The position numbers and the translations under genes were made by a program. From Mycobacterium sp. IS-1264 (GTDB lineage Bacteria > Actinomycetota > Actinomycetes > Mycobacteriales > Mycobacteriaceae), in contig NZ_MBES01000067.1 of assembly GCF_001954195.1 (NCBI RefSeq), positions 124,001 through 188,000 of the forward strand: a stretch of 64,000 nucleotides of DNA. Reading direction: 5' to 3'. Positions 1-9,895 of the stretch are shown here, one piece after another; position 1 is the first letter of the stretch, and the number at the start of each line of letters is the position of its first letter. The notes below the pieces were generated by a model that was not told the DNA's origin, made no database searches, and saw only the letters and a list, made by a program, of their open reading frames with translations.

Positions 1-156
1 GAGCAGATGGCCTATTACGGGGGTCTGGCGGCGCTGGCCGCGTTCGAACTCATCGACTGGCCGGTGGCCATGGTCATCGCCGCCGGACACCTCTTGGCGA
101 GCAACCACCACAACAAGGTCCTCGAGGAGCTCGGCGAGGCGATGGAAGAGGCCTAG
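1..156 (+). CDS. 3' end of small hypothetical protein (Rv0424c-like by position)
   Basis: An open frame enters the window and stops with TAG at 154-156, giving the last 51 residues of a protein whose start lies outside. The visible part has a short Ala/Leu-rich hydrophobic stretch (AALAAFELIDWPVAMVIAAG) followed by a charged tail rich in Glu and Lys. No catalytic motif is visible. In M. tuberculosis a small hypothetical gene (Rv0424c) lies upstream of thiC on the same strand, and this fits that position; the match is by synteny only. Confidence 0.6.
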   Translation, partial: EQMAYYGGLAALAAFELIDWPVAMVIAAGHLLASNHHNKVLEELGEAMEEA

Positions 157-165
157 CCGGGCCCG

Positions 166-852
166 TCAGCGGCTGGATTCGACCGGAACGCGTTCGTGCA
201 CGGTCAGCAGCACGTGGTCGAACTGGCTTTGCACGGTCGGCGACGGCGGCGGCAGGCTGACGACTTCGCTGACGAGTTGTTTGGCCAGCACGCGTAGCTT
301 GACGTTGGTCTCCTGCGACCGCCATTGCAGCACCCGAAAGGCCTGATCCGCGCTGACCCGGTAGACGGCTATCAGGACGCCCTTGGCCTGCTCGATGGCC
401 GCGCGGTTCTCGAACAAGTCCGGCAGCGCCTCGTCGAGCACCTCCTGCCGGGTTTCCGAGCGCGCCTCGTCGAACGTATCGGTGAGGTCGATGTAGTAGC
501 CCGCGGTGCCCACGACCGCACCCGATTCGTCCAGGATGCGGTCGGCCACGACGATCGCGTCATGCTCACCGCCGGCGGTGTCGATGAAGCGATGACGGCT
601 GGAGAATGATTCTCCCGACTGCACCGCATAATCGAGCAGATCACGGACGTGTTCGCGGTCATCGGGATGCTTGTGCGACAGCAGCAACTCCGTCGTCGGC
701 ACGACAGACCCGGGCTCGTAGCCGTGCATCCGCGCGACCTCGTCGGACCATTCCCAGCGCTCGCCCGCGAACCAGAAGCGGAAGCTGCCAACGCTCAAGT
801 GTCCCGAGGCGGCGCCCTCGGCATCGCCGGTCGTAGGCGTGGGCTGTGGCAC
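166..852 (-). CDS. PAS-ANTAR domain regulator
   Basis: A cytoplasmic sensor-regulator of about 228 aa. A PAS-like domain lies in the first half (FRFWFAGERWEWSDEVARMHGY, then GTAGYYIDLTD), followed by a C-terminal ANTAR domain (NRAAIEQAKGVLIAVYRVSADQAF, about residues 140-205). ANTAR domains bind paired RNA hairpins and act as antiterminators; mycobacterial PAS-ANTAR proteins usually lack a kinase domain, as here. The GTG at 852 is chosen because a longer frame back to a TTG at 939 would run to the edge of the thiC riboswitch and leave no room for its promoter. A GGAG lies just upstream, though very close to the GTG, and a later TTG is also possible. Transcribed divergently from thiC. Confidence 0.8.
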   Translation of the reverse strand: MPQPTPTTGDAEGAASGHLSVGSFRFWFAGERWEWSDEVARMHGYEPGSVVPTTELLLSHKHPDDREHVRDLLDYAVQSGESFSSRHRFIDTAGGEHDAIVVADRILDESGAVVGTAGYYIDLTDTFDEARSETRQEVLDEALPDLFENRAAIEQAKGVLIAVYRVSADQAFRVLQWRSQETNVKLRVLAKQLVSEVVSLPPPSPTVQSQFDHVLLTVHERVPVESSR

Positions 853-939
853 GTCTCCATCATTCCACCGGGTGGATTCGACGGCGAGAGTCGGCAGGCA
901 CGGCGTTGGGGGTAACGTCGCGTGCGGACGATCAAACAA

Positions 940-1030
940 CTAGGGCGCGGGAGCGCACGCCGAGTGCGCTGAGAGGACGGCTGGGGCCGTCGACCGTACG
1001 AACCTGACCGGGTAATGCCGGCGTAGGGAG
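940..1030 (+). ncRNA. TPP riboswitch (THI element) upstream of thiC
   Basis: The leader carries the conserved thi-box signatures in order: GCGCTGAGAGG at 965-975, then CGTACGAACCTGACCGGGTA at about 995-1014 and the closing ATGCCGGCGTAGGGA. The AGGGAG at 1025-1030 is both the 3' end of the element and the Shine-Dalgarno of thiC, so ligand binding can hide the ribosome site. This is the translational type of control expected for thiC in actinobacteria. The boundaries are approximate because the P1 stem was paired by eye. Confidence 0.93.
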
Positions 1031-1034
1031 ATGA

Positions 1035-3486
<2,452 letters not shown>

Positions 3487-3490
<4 letters not shown>

Positions 3491-4104
3491 ACCTCGACCA
3501 GATCGCGGGCGTCGCGCACCGACCCGCAGGCCCGGCCGCCGGGGTGGTCGTGCTGACCCACGGCGCCGGAGGTAGCCGGGAATCCACACTGCTGCAACAG
3601 GTTTGCGACGAATGGGCGCGTCGTGGCTGGCTCGCGGTGCGGTACAACCTGCCCTACCGCCGCCGCCGGCCCAAGGGCCCGCCGTCCGGCTCGGCGGCGG
3701 GTGACCGCGCCGGAATCGTGGAGGCGATCACCGTGTGCCGCGGCCTCGCCGACGGGCCGCTGATCGCCGGCGGACATTCCTACGGTGGCCGGCAGACGTC
3801 GATGGTCGTGGCCGCCAACGAAGCACCGGTGGACGTGCTGACGCTGTTCTCCTACCCCGTGCACCCGCCCGGCAAGCCGGAGCGGCCCCGCACCGAGCAC
3901 CTGCCCGACATCACGGTGCCGACGGTGTTCACCCACGGCACCTCGGACCCCTTCGGCACCCCCGACGAGGTTCGTGCGGCGGCGGCTTTGGTCACCGCAC
4001 CGATCGAGGTCGTCGAAATCGCCGGCGCCCGACACGATTTGCGTTCGACGAAGCTCGATGTGCCCGCGCTCGCGGTGGACGCGGCGCTGCGCCTGCTGCG
4101 CTGA
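3487..4104 (+). CDS. Alpha/beta hydrolase of the KANL3/Tex30 family
   Basis: A 205-aa cytoplasmic alpha/beta hydrolase. It shows the oxyanion region LTHGAGGSRES (about 20-30), the nucleophile elbow GGHSYGGRQ with Ser near residue 97, an Asp in HGTSDPFG (about 153) and a His in GARHDLRST (about 180), so the triad is complete. Rv0421c occupies the same position next to thiD in M. tuberculosis. Translation is coupled to thiD by ATGA overlap. The substrate is unknown; a role in thiamine metabolism is suggested only by the neighbourhood. Confidence 0.85.
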
Positions 4105-4890
4105 TCACAGCGTGGTGACGTAGCCGCCGTCGATGCGATAGTCGGATCCGGTGATGTTCCCGGCGCGGTCGCTGGCAAGGAACAAGACGAGGTCGGCGAC
4201 TTGCTCGGGGGTGGTGAAAAGGCCCGTCGGAGTATTCTCGATGATCGCCGCCCGGACTTCCCCGGGCGTGCGGCCGTCGGCGGCGGCGTACTGAGCGGCC
4301 AACCTACCCTCGTCGGTCCAAATCTCCGTCAGCACCGCCCCGGGGCTAACCAAATTGACTCGGATGTCCTTCGGCGCCAACTCTTTTGACAACGCTTTCG
4401 AAAAACTGGCGAGGGCGGCTTTGGCGGCGCAATAGTCATAGCTTTCGGGATTGGCAAGGTAGGCGTTGATCGAGCCGATGATGACGATAGAGCCGCGGCC
4501 GCGCCTTTCGATCTGGGGTAGCGCGGCGCGGACGGATCGCACGGCGGCCATTACGTTGAGATCCCACGTCGCTTGCCATTGATCGTCGGTGATGCCGGCC
4601 AGCCCGCCCGCACGGACCTTCGAACCGCCGACGTTGTTGACCAGAATGTCGATCCCGCCGCGCTCGGCCGCCACGGCGACCAGCTCTTCGGCTGCGCCGG
4701 CCTGGGAGAGGTCGACGGGCACGAACGACGCCTGCCCCGTCTCTTCGAGCGCCGGCAGTCCCTTGCCGGGCGTCCGTGACCCGGCCACCACATGAACCCC
4801 CGCATCCACGAGGGCTTTGGTGATCGCGAAACCGATGCCTTTGCTGGCGCCGGTGACTACTGCGGTCTTCCCCGATAGACGCAAATCCAT
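4105..4890 (-). CDS. Short-chain dehydrogenase/reductase
   Basis: Classical SDR of 261 aa. It has the NAD(P)-binding TGASKGIG (13-20), the structural NNVGG (the NAG site), a catalytic Ser in IIGSINAYL, and YDYCAAK as YxxxK, and it ends in the family's typical TGSDYRIDGGY. The start is the ATG at 4890; a longer open frame reaching 5067 would cross the promoter region. It is divergent from the MarR-family gene at 5105, and the 214-bp spacer holds inverted repeats suited to that regulator. The substrate cannot be told from sequence. Confidence 0.9.
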   Translation of the reverse strand: MDLRLSGKTAVVTGASKGIGFAITKALVDAGVHVVAGSRTPGKGLPALEETGQASFVPVDLSQAGAAEELVAVAAERGGIDILVNNVGGSKVRAGGLAGITDDQWQATWDLNVMAAVRSVRAALPQIERRGRGSIVIIGSINAYLANPESYDYCAAKAALASFSKALSKELAPKDIRVNLVSPGAVLTEIWTDEGRLAAQYAAADGRTPGEVRAAIIENTPTGLFTTPEQVADLVLFLASDRAGNITGSDYRIDGGYVTTL

Positions 4891-5061
4891 ATCAGTCCTT
4901 CCCGCGTCTGCGGCGCGCACGACGCTAGAGGCTACGCCGCACTGGGCGCGGACTTCGTCAAGCGCGATCCTGGCGCGCCACCGGTTAGAGCTTGCCCAAT
5001 GGACCGCAACGGGCTCGCCGCAACCCGAGATACGAACCTCCTCCGCCGAGCTATTTATACA

Positions 5062-5088
5062 GTCCAAACTGGACAGTCTTAGCTGTCT
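5062..5088. promoter_or_regulatory. Candidate MarR operator in SDR/MarR divergent promoter
   Basis: Two overlapping dyads are seen: GTCC-AAACT-GGAC (5062-5074) and GACAG-TCTTAG-CTGTC (5072-5087), followed by CTAGTCTAG. They lie 17 bp before the MarR start at 5105 and inside the spacer shared with the divergent SDR. MarR proteins usually bind such short inverted repeats in their own promoter. The regulator assignment is inferred from position. Confidence 0.5.
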
Positions 5089-5104
5089 AGTCTAGATTGG
5101 TGGC

Positions 5105-5542
5105 ATGGATGGCATCGGCGAGTCCGCCGTCGCGGCCGCGCGAGATATTCGGGTGGTCTTCAGCCGGCTGCGGCGGCGGTTGAGGAACGTCGCGGTTGGT
5201 GAGGATCTGACTCCGTCACAGACGGCGGTGCTCACCCGGCTATGGAAAGAGGGGGCGTCGTCGGCCAGCGCGTTGGCAGGCGCAGAACGGGTACGCCCCC
5301 AGTCGATGGCAACCATACTGGCCGCCCTCGCACAACGTGGGCTCATCGAGCGCACTCCCGACCCGGAAGACGGTCGGCGCCAAGTGGTCTCGCTGACCGA
5401 GGCGGGCCGTGAGCGCGCCGAGAGCGACCGTCAAGTGCGGGAGGAGTGGCTGGCACGCGCGATGCAGGAGCGGTACTCCGAACGCGAGCGGCGCATCATC
5501 CTTGATGCGTTGTCGCTGCTGGAGCGCCTAACCGAACAATAG
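5105..5542 (+). CDS. MarR-family transcriptional regulator
   Basis: A 145-aa winged-helix regulator. The segment LTPSQTAVLTRLWKEGASS then ALAGAERVRPQSMATILAAL is the MarR helix-turn-helix, and LIERTPDPEDGRRQVVSLTEAGRE is the DxRR wing. It is divergent from an SDR gene and is followed 18-24 nt later by an LLM-class oxidoreductase on the same strand, so it probably controls both in response to a small phenolic or oxidant-like ligand. The ligand is not evident from sequence. Confidence 0.92.
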   Translation: MDGIGESAVAAARDIRVVFSRLRRRLRNVAVGEDLTPSQTAVLTRLWKEGASSASALAGAERVRPQSMATILAALAQRGLIERTPDPEDGRRQVVSLTEAGRERAESDRQVREEWLARAMQERYSERERRIILDALSLLERLTEQ

Positions 5543-5566
5543 CTACACGAAAGGACAGATTTGGCA

Positions 5567-6442
5567 ATGCAATTGGGAGTGCACTTCATCGATTTTCTGC
5601 CAGGCGACCCGGCGAAGCTGGGCCCGACGCTTGCCGACGCGGCCAGAGCCGCCGAGGAAGGCGGGGCAACGCTGTTCACGCTGGCCGACCACTTCTTCCA
5701 GATGGAAGCCCTTGGGCCCGCGCAGGATCCTTTCTTGGAGGGCTATACATCCCTGGGTTTCCTGGCCGGACAAACAACGACTATCGACCTGGCCCTGCTG
5801 GTCACCGGGGTGACGTATCGCTATCCCGGGGTGCTGGCCAAAACGGTCACCACGCTCGACGTGCTGTCCCAAGGCCGATCGATGCTTGGCCTGGGCGCGG
5901 CGTGGTATGACCGCGAACATGCCGCGCTCGGCATTCCGTATCCGCCGCTGAGCCAGCGCTTCGAGATGCTCGAAGAGACGCTGCAGATCTGTCGGCAGAT
6001 GTGGAGCGACGACGACGGACCCTACACCGGCAAGCACTATCAGCTGGCCGAGACAATCTGTGCGCCCCAACCGATTCGGCGGCCACCGATTCTGATCGGC
6101 GGCGACGGCGAGAAGAAGACGCTGCGGCTGGTCGCGGAGTACGCCGATATCTGGAACAGCATGGCGACCGATGTCGACGAGCTGAAGCACAAGGTTGACG
6201 TGCTGAACCGCCACTGCGACGAGGTGGGCCGTGATCCCGGCGAAATCCGCAAGACGGCCGGCGGCCTCGCGACCATGGACCCGTTCGATGACACCGACGC
6301 GTACCTGAAGACTGTGGAGCGCTATGCCGCGCAGGGCATCGAGATGATCAACGTCGGTCCCCTGCCGGGAAACCCGGATCCCGTCGGCTTCATCCGCCGG
6401 TATGCCGATCAGGTGATGCCGAAGCTGGCCGGGATAGGTTGA
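5567..6442 (+). CDS. LLM-class F420-dependent oxidoreductase
   Basis: Luciferase-like TIM-barrel oxidoreductase of 291 aa (293 if the TTG at 5561 is used). It begins LGVHFIDF, has the LADHFFQME segment, and the family core YPGVLAKTVTTLDVLSQGRSMLGLGAAW followed by PPILIGGDGEKKTLRLVAEYAD. AAGGA at 5551-5555 is 11 nt from ATG 5567 but only 5 nt from TTG 5561, so the start is uncertain. These proteins normally use F420H2. It lies just downstream of the MarR regulator, probably in one transcript. The 3' end overlaps the convergent DUF4190 gene by 34 bp. Confidence 0.88.
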   Translation: MQLGVHFIDFLPGDPAKLGPTLADAARAAEEGGATLFTLADHFFQMEALGPAQDPFLEGYTSLGFLAGQTTTIDLALLVTGVTYRYPGVLAKTVTTLDVLSQGRSMLGLGAAWYDREHAALGIPYPPLSQRFEMLEETLQICRQMWSDDDGPYTGKHYQLAETICAPQPIRRPPILIGGDGEKKTLRLVAEYADIWNSMATDVDELKHKVDVLNRHCDEVGRDPGEIRKTAGGLATMDPFDDTDAYLKTVERYAAQGIEMINVGPLPGNPDPVGFIRRYADQVMPKLAGIG

Positions 6443-6783
6443 GCTGCAACGACTATCGCCGTCGCCGGCAAGCTGGAATGCGTGTGTGACGTGCCGCCGA
6501 ATACGGCCCCGAGGATCCCCGCGAATATCACCAGCGCGGTCACGATGCCGCCGATGACGATTCCGGCAATCGCCAAACCGCGGCCCCCCTGGCCGCTCTG
6601 CCTGATCTGGCCCAGCGCCAAAACGCCGAGGATGATGCCCAGAATGCCGCCGATGATGCACAGCCAACCGAACAAGGAGCACACCAACGAGGCGATGGCC
6701 AGCCCACTGGTGCCGACGGGCTGTGGTGGCGGATAACCATAACCACCCGGCGGTGGCGGATAGCTGGGCGGGGGTTCCGACAC
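6409..6783 (-). CDS. DUF4190 small membrane protein
   Basis: A 124-aa protein with a Pro/Tyr-rich N-terminus (PPPSYPPPPGGYGYPPPQP) and two membrane segments: GLAIASLVCSLFGWLCIIGG-LGIILGVLALG, then the second helix AIAGIVIGGIVTALVIFAGILGAVFGG. The conserved GLAIAGIVIG pattern is the DUF4190 signature. The function is unknown. Such proteins in mycobacteria are often septal or envelope accessory proteins, but nothing here shows that. It starts 10 nt after the end of lpqM on the same strand, so the two are probably co-transcribed. Confidence 0.85.
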   Translation of the reverse strand: MSEPPPSYPPPPGGYGYPPPQPVGTSGLAIASLVCSLFGWLCIIGGILGIILGVLALGQIRQSGQGGRGLAIAGIVIGGIVTALVIFAGILGAVFGGTSHTHSSLPATAIVVAAQPIPASFGIT

Positions 6784-6793
6784 GGACGCCTCC

Positions 6794-8290
6794 TTATCCG
6801 GGGTACCGCGAGTAGCACGCGTCCATGTTGCCGGTCACGCCGCCGCGGAACGCCGCTATCCGCGTGAAGCCGGCCGGAACGCTGGTACCGTCCGCGTCGC
6901 TGGCCACCAGGTGGTTGGTGAGCAACCCCGCGACGGCTTCGTCGAGGTCGCCGGCGGTCAGCAAAAGCTCCTTCTTGGAAGGCAAGTCGATGGGTTCGGC
7001 CATCTTGCGGTGCACAACACCGGTCAGGCACGCGGTGCGCAACGCGGTCCACGGGCTTTGCATCGCCAGCCCGCGTTCGTGCTGTACCGCCAGCGCGTAT
7101 CGCGACATCACGACCGACAGGGCGGTGTCGTCTCCCTGCGGCAGCGTGTGTTCGCTCTCTGCGGAGACCTTCCCCATCTTCGCCAGCCCGGGCAGATCGA
7201 CCACGATGGTGTTGGTGGCCGGACAATACGACGCCGGCGGGCTGGCTTTCGCATCCGGGCAATCGGCCGGCTTGTAGGACAACGTCGGCGGATTCTTCGG
7301 CGAGAAGATCTTTCCCAGCAGCTCCATCAGCGTCGACAGGGTGTCTTCGTTGAGCGTGACCTCGCCGGTCTCCGGGTCCCCGCTGTTATCGACGCGCAGG
7401 GTCTTGGGAAGGTCGCCGCGGCGCTGCTCGATTTCCTGCTTGTTGATCCCTGCGCAAGCCGACGCCCCGCTGATGAAGCCCATCTGGAAGGCGCTGATCC
7501 GATCCAGGGCCGAGCCGTGTTCGTCGTCGTTCTCAGTGTCCGCGTCCATCACCGGGTCACGGGTGGTGATGATTCCCGCCAGCACGTGGTCGAGTCCGTC
7601 GGCGGTGCTCAGCGTGAAGCGCGGCGACTTGCCGTCGGCCACCCAGAACAGATAGACGCCGGCGAAACAATCGGCCTGCTGCTCGCGAACGATGGTGGGG
7701 TCCTTGCGGGTCACCAGTTTCGCCATCTGCTGCAGGGCATGCCCGAACTCGTGGGCCAGCACGCCGTTGACGGACATGTCGCCGAAATAGCGTTGCGCGA
7801 CAGGCATGAACACGCCGCGGTCCCAGGCGATCAGGTTGCATCTCGATGTGAAAAAGGCGTTGACGAGCTTGTAGGTGTCGTTGTGGCACACGATCGGACT
7901 GCTGGGATTGGTGGAGTCGTAGGAGATGAGCTTGCCGACCGGGACGAACGATCCCTGTAGCGATTCGCCGTATACCGACTTCCAGTACTCCTCGATGTCA
8001 TTGATCGATAGCAACGACAACTTGTCGATGGTGCCGTTGTCGGTGTTGATCACCGTTCCGGTCGTAGCCGGCGCGTTCGGGCGGATCCCGCTGGGACCGT
8101 TGGTGGCGGGCAGACCCCCGACCCGGAACGGGTCGTTGAGCATCGACAGGGCTCGTCCTTCGACGAACGTGCTGCAGCCGGCCACCACGAGTATCGCCGC
8201 TGCGCAGGCGATTGCCGCCCGCAGCGCTGCCGCCGCCCTGCGTCGGCGACCTCCGGCCGGTCGACGTCGATACCGCGCGTGGTTATCCAT
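6794..8290 (-). CDS. lpqM: Lipoprotein metalloprotease LpqM
   Basis: Exported, lipid-anchored zinc peptidase of 498 aa, the length I recall for M. tuberculosis LpqM. An Arg-rich n-region, a hydrophobic helix and the lipobox VVAGC (Cys about residue 38) form a type II signal peptide. VLAHEFGHALQQ (about 176-187) carries the HExxH zinc motif, and the region QADCFAGVYLFWVAD about 30 residues later supplies the likely third ligand, as in putative neutral zinc metallopeptidases. ATG 8290 is preferred over an in-frame ATG at 8302. It follows the two LpqL-type peptidases on the same strand but is separated from them by about 125 bp. Confidence 0.88.
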   Translation of the reverse strand: MDNHARYRRRPAGGRRRRAAAALRAAIACAAAILVVAGCSTFVEGRALSMLNDPFRVGGLPATNGPSGIRPNAPATTGTVINTDNGTIDKLSLLSINDIEEYWKSVYGESLQGSFVPVGKLISYDSTNPSSPIVCHNDTYKLVNAFFTSRCNLIAWDRGVFMPVAQRYFGDMSVNGVLAHEFGHALQQMAKLVTRKDPTIVREQQADCFAGVYLFWVADGKSPRFTLSTADGLDHVLAGIITTRDPVMDADTENDDEHGSALDRISAFQMGFISGASACAGINKQEIEQRRGDLPKTLRVDNSGDPETGEVTLNEDTLSTLMELLGKIFSPKNPPTLSYKPADCPDAKASPPASYCPATNTIVVDLPGLAKMGKVSAESEHTLPQGDDTALSVVMSRYALAVQHERGLAMQSPWTALRTACLTGVVHRKMAEPIDLPSKKELLLTAGDLDEAVAGLLTNHLVASDADGTSVPAGFTRIAAFRGGVTGNMDACYSRYPG

Positions 8291-8416
8291 CACCAACCCC
8301 ATCTCGACCGGCCGAATCAAAAGGGTCCTTATTGTAAATCCGTCGATCAACGAGCGTGCCACAAATGGGGGCCTCAGCAAACCCCCGAATCAGCAATCGC
8401 CTCTGGTGGACGGGCG

Positions 8417-9895
8417 CTACGGCAGCCGCGTGCGGTGCCGCTTGTCGTGGGACGGGACGCCGTTGACTCCCCCGATTGACATGGCATAGCTGCCGACCGC
8501 GTACGCCACCCCAGAACCCATGACCGCCAATGCTTCCCGGCTGATGTTGTCGACGGTGTCGCGGGGGGTCTGGAAGTTGGGATCGAAGCCGACACCGGCC
8601 TTGCCGCCCCATAGCCGCGCTTGCACAGGGGTTTTCAGCTGTGACGCGCCGGCGCTCATCCCGCCGATCGGCACGCCCGCCACCATGAAGGGGTGGTAGT
8701 CGGTCCGGGTGCCAAGCGGCATGTCGGCGGGCCGCTTCCCGGCCAGGTTCAGGTAGCCGTCCAGCGTGCGCTCGATGCCGGCCGAGCCGTCGGGCACGTC
8801 ACCGAACGAGACACCCTGTCCGGGCGGACCGGACTGATCGCCGTCGTCGGTGAAAAAGCCGGCGTTGAGCGAGCCGATCAGGTTGACGTTCAGGTACATG
8901 GCGATGTCGTTGCGTTGCTCGTCATCCAGGCCGAACACGTAGTCCGTCACCCCGTTGAGCCCGTCCTCGTCGGCGCCCCAGAACACGAACCGCACCGCGT
9001 TGTTCACCGGCGCCAGCGGCCCGAGCTGCAGCGCGGTTTCCAGCACCGCGGCAACCCCCGAGCCGTTGTCGTTGATGCCCGGGCTGTCATGCGGGCCGTC
9101 CAGGTGCGCTCCGACCATGATCACGTCTTTAGTCGAGCCGGTCTTGGTCTGCGCCAGCACATTTCGCGACGTGATCTTGACGTTTTCGGCATCCAGGACC
9201 AGATGTACCGGTGTGGTGCTACGTGCGAGCGCGCCGGCGGCCTCGGCACCGGCGACGGCGACCGGAACCGTCAGCTGCTTGAAGTAACCCGGATTGAACA
9301 ACGTGGGCGGCGCGCCCTGGCCGCCCGGCGTGCTGAGCACGACCAGCGCGACGGCGCCCTTGGCCACCGCGCTGTTCTGCTTGTCGACCACCGAGCAGCG
9401 GGTGTCGTCGACGACGGCGATCGCACCCTTGGGTAGGGCTGCCGGGTAGTCGCCGACCGCGCAGCCCGACGGCGCGCCCGGCCGGACCGGTTGCCCGGTC
9501 AGACCGCCGGGCGGTGTCCGGACCAACAGCGAGGCCTGGTCGACCGGATAGCCACGGCCCGCGATCGTCAGCGCCGGCTTGCCCTGGGCAATGGCATACA
9601 GCCGGTCGAACTGCGGCGTCGATACCTCGAAACCCTTGCCGCGCAACGTCTTCACCACATACTCCACGCTGGCGTCGTAGCCCGGTGTGCCGTCCGCCCG
9701 GTTCCCCTTGTTGGCGTTGGCGATGTCCTGCAGTGCGCGCAGGTGGCCGAACATCCCGTCGACGCTCACCTTTGCGGCCAGGCCACGACCGAGGTCGGGC
9801 GCCGAAGCGGGCGGAGCCGGCCGCGGCGACGAACAGCCGGCCAGCAGCCCGATCACCAGCAGCGCGCCCAGCCGCCGGGGCATGGCACGCGTCAT
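8417..9895 (-). CDS. LpqL paralogue, degenerate M28 lipoprotein peptidase
   Basis: A 492-aa lipoprotein (lipobox LLAGC) with the PA insert and M28 peptidase layout of LpqL, its direct upstream neighbour. The metal ligands in GAHLDG (about residue 261) and GINDNGSG are kept. In LpqL the base pair is GAEE, the metal Asp is in LNFDM and the last metal His is in NYHQKGDT. Here these read GADE, LNVNL and NFQTPRDT. So the general base Glu is Asp, one metal Asp is Asn and one metal His is Gln. Peptidase activity is therefore doubtful; a binding or scaffold role is possible. The ATG overlaps the lpqL stop by 4 nt (ATGA), so the two are coupled. Confidence 0.88.
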   Translation of the reverse strand: MTRAMPRRLGALLVIGLLAGCSSPRPAPPASAPDLGRGLAAKVSVDGMFGHLRALQDIANANKGNRADGTPGYDASVEYVVKTLRGKGFEVSTPQFDRLYAIAQGKPALTIAGRGYPVDQASLLVRTPPGGLTGQPVRPGAPSGCAVGDYPAALPKGAIAVVDDTRCSVVDKQNSAVAKGAVALVVLSTPGGQGAPPTLFNPGYFKQLTVPVAVAGAEAAGALARSTTPVHLVLDAENVKITSRNVLAQTKTGSTKDVIMVGAHLDGPHDSPGINDNGSGVAAVLETALQLGPLAPVNNAVRFVFWGADEDGLNGVTDYVFGLDDEQRNDIAMYLNVNLIGSLNAGFFTDDGDQSGPPGQGVSFGDVPDGSAGIERTLDGYLNLAGKRPADMPLGTRTDYHPFMVAGVPIGGMSAGASQLKTPVQARLWGGKAGVGFDPNFQTPRDTVDNISREALAVMGSGVAYAVGSYAMSIGGVNGVPSHDKRHRTRLP

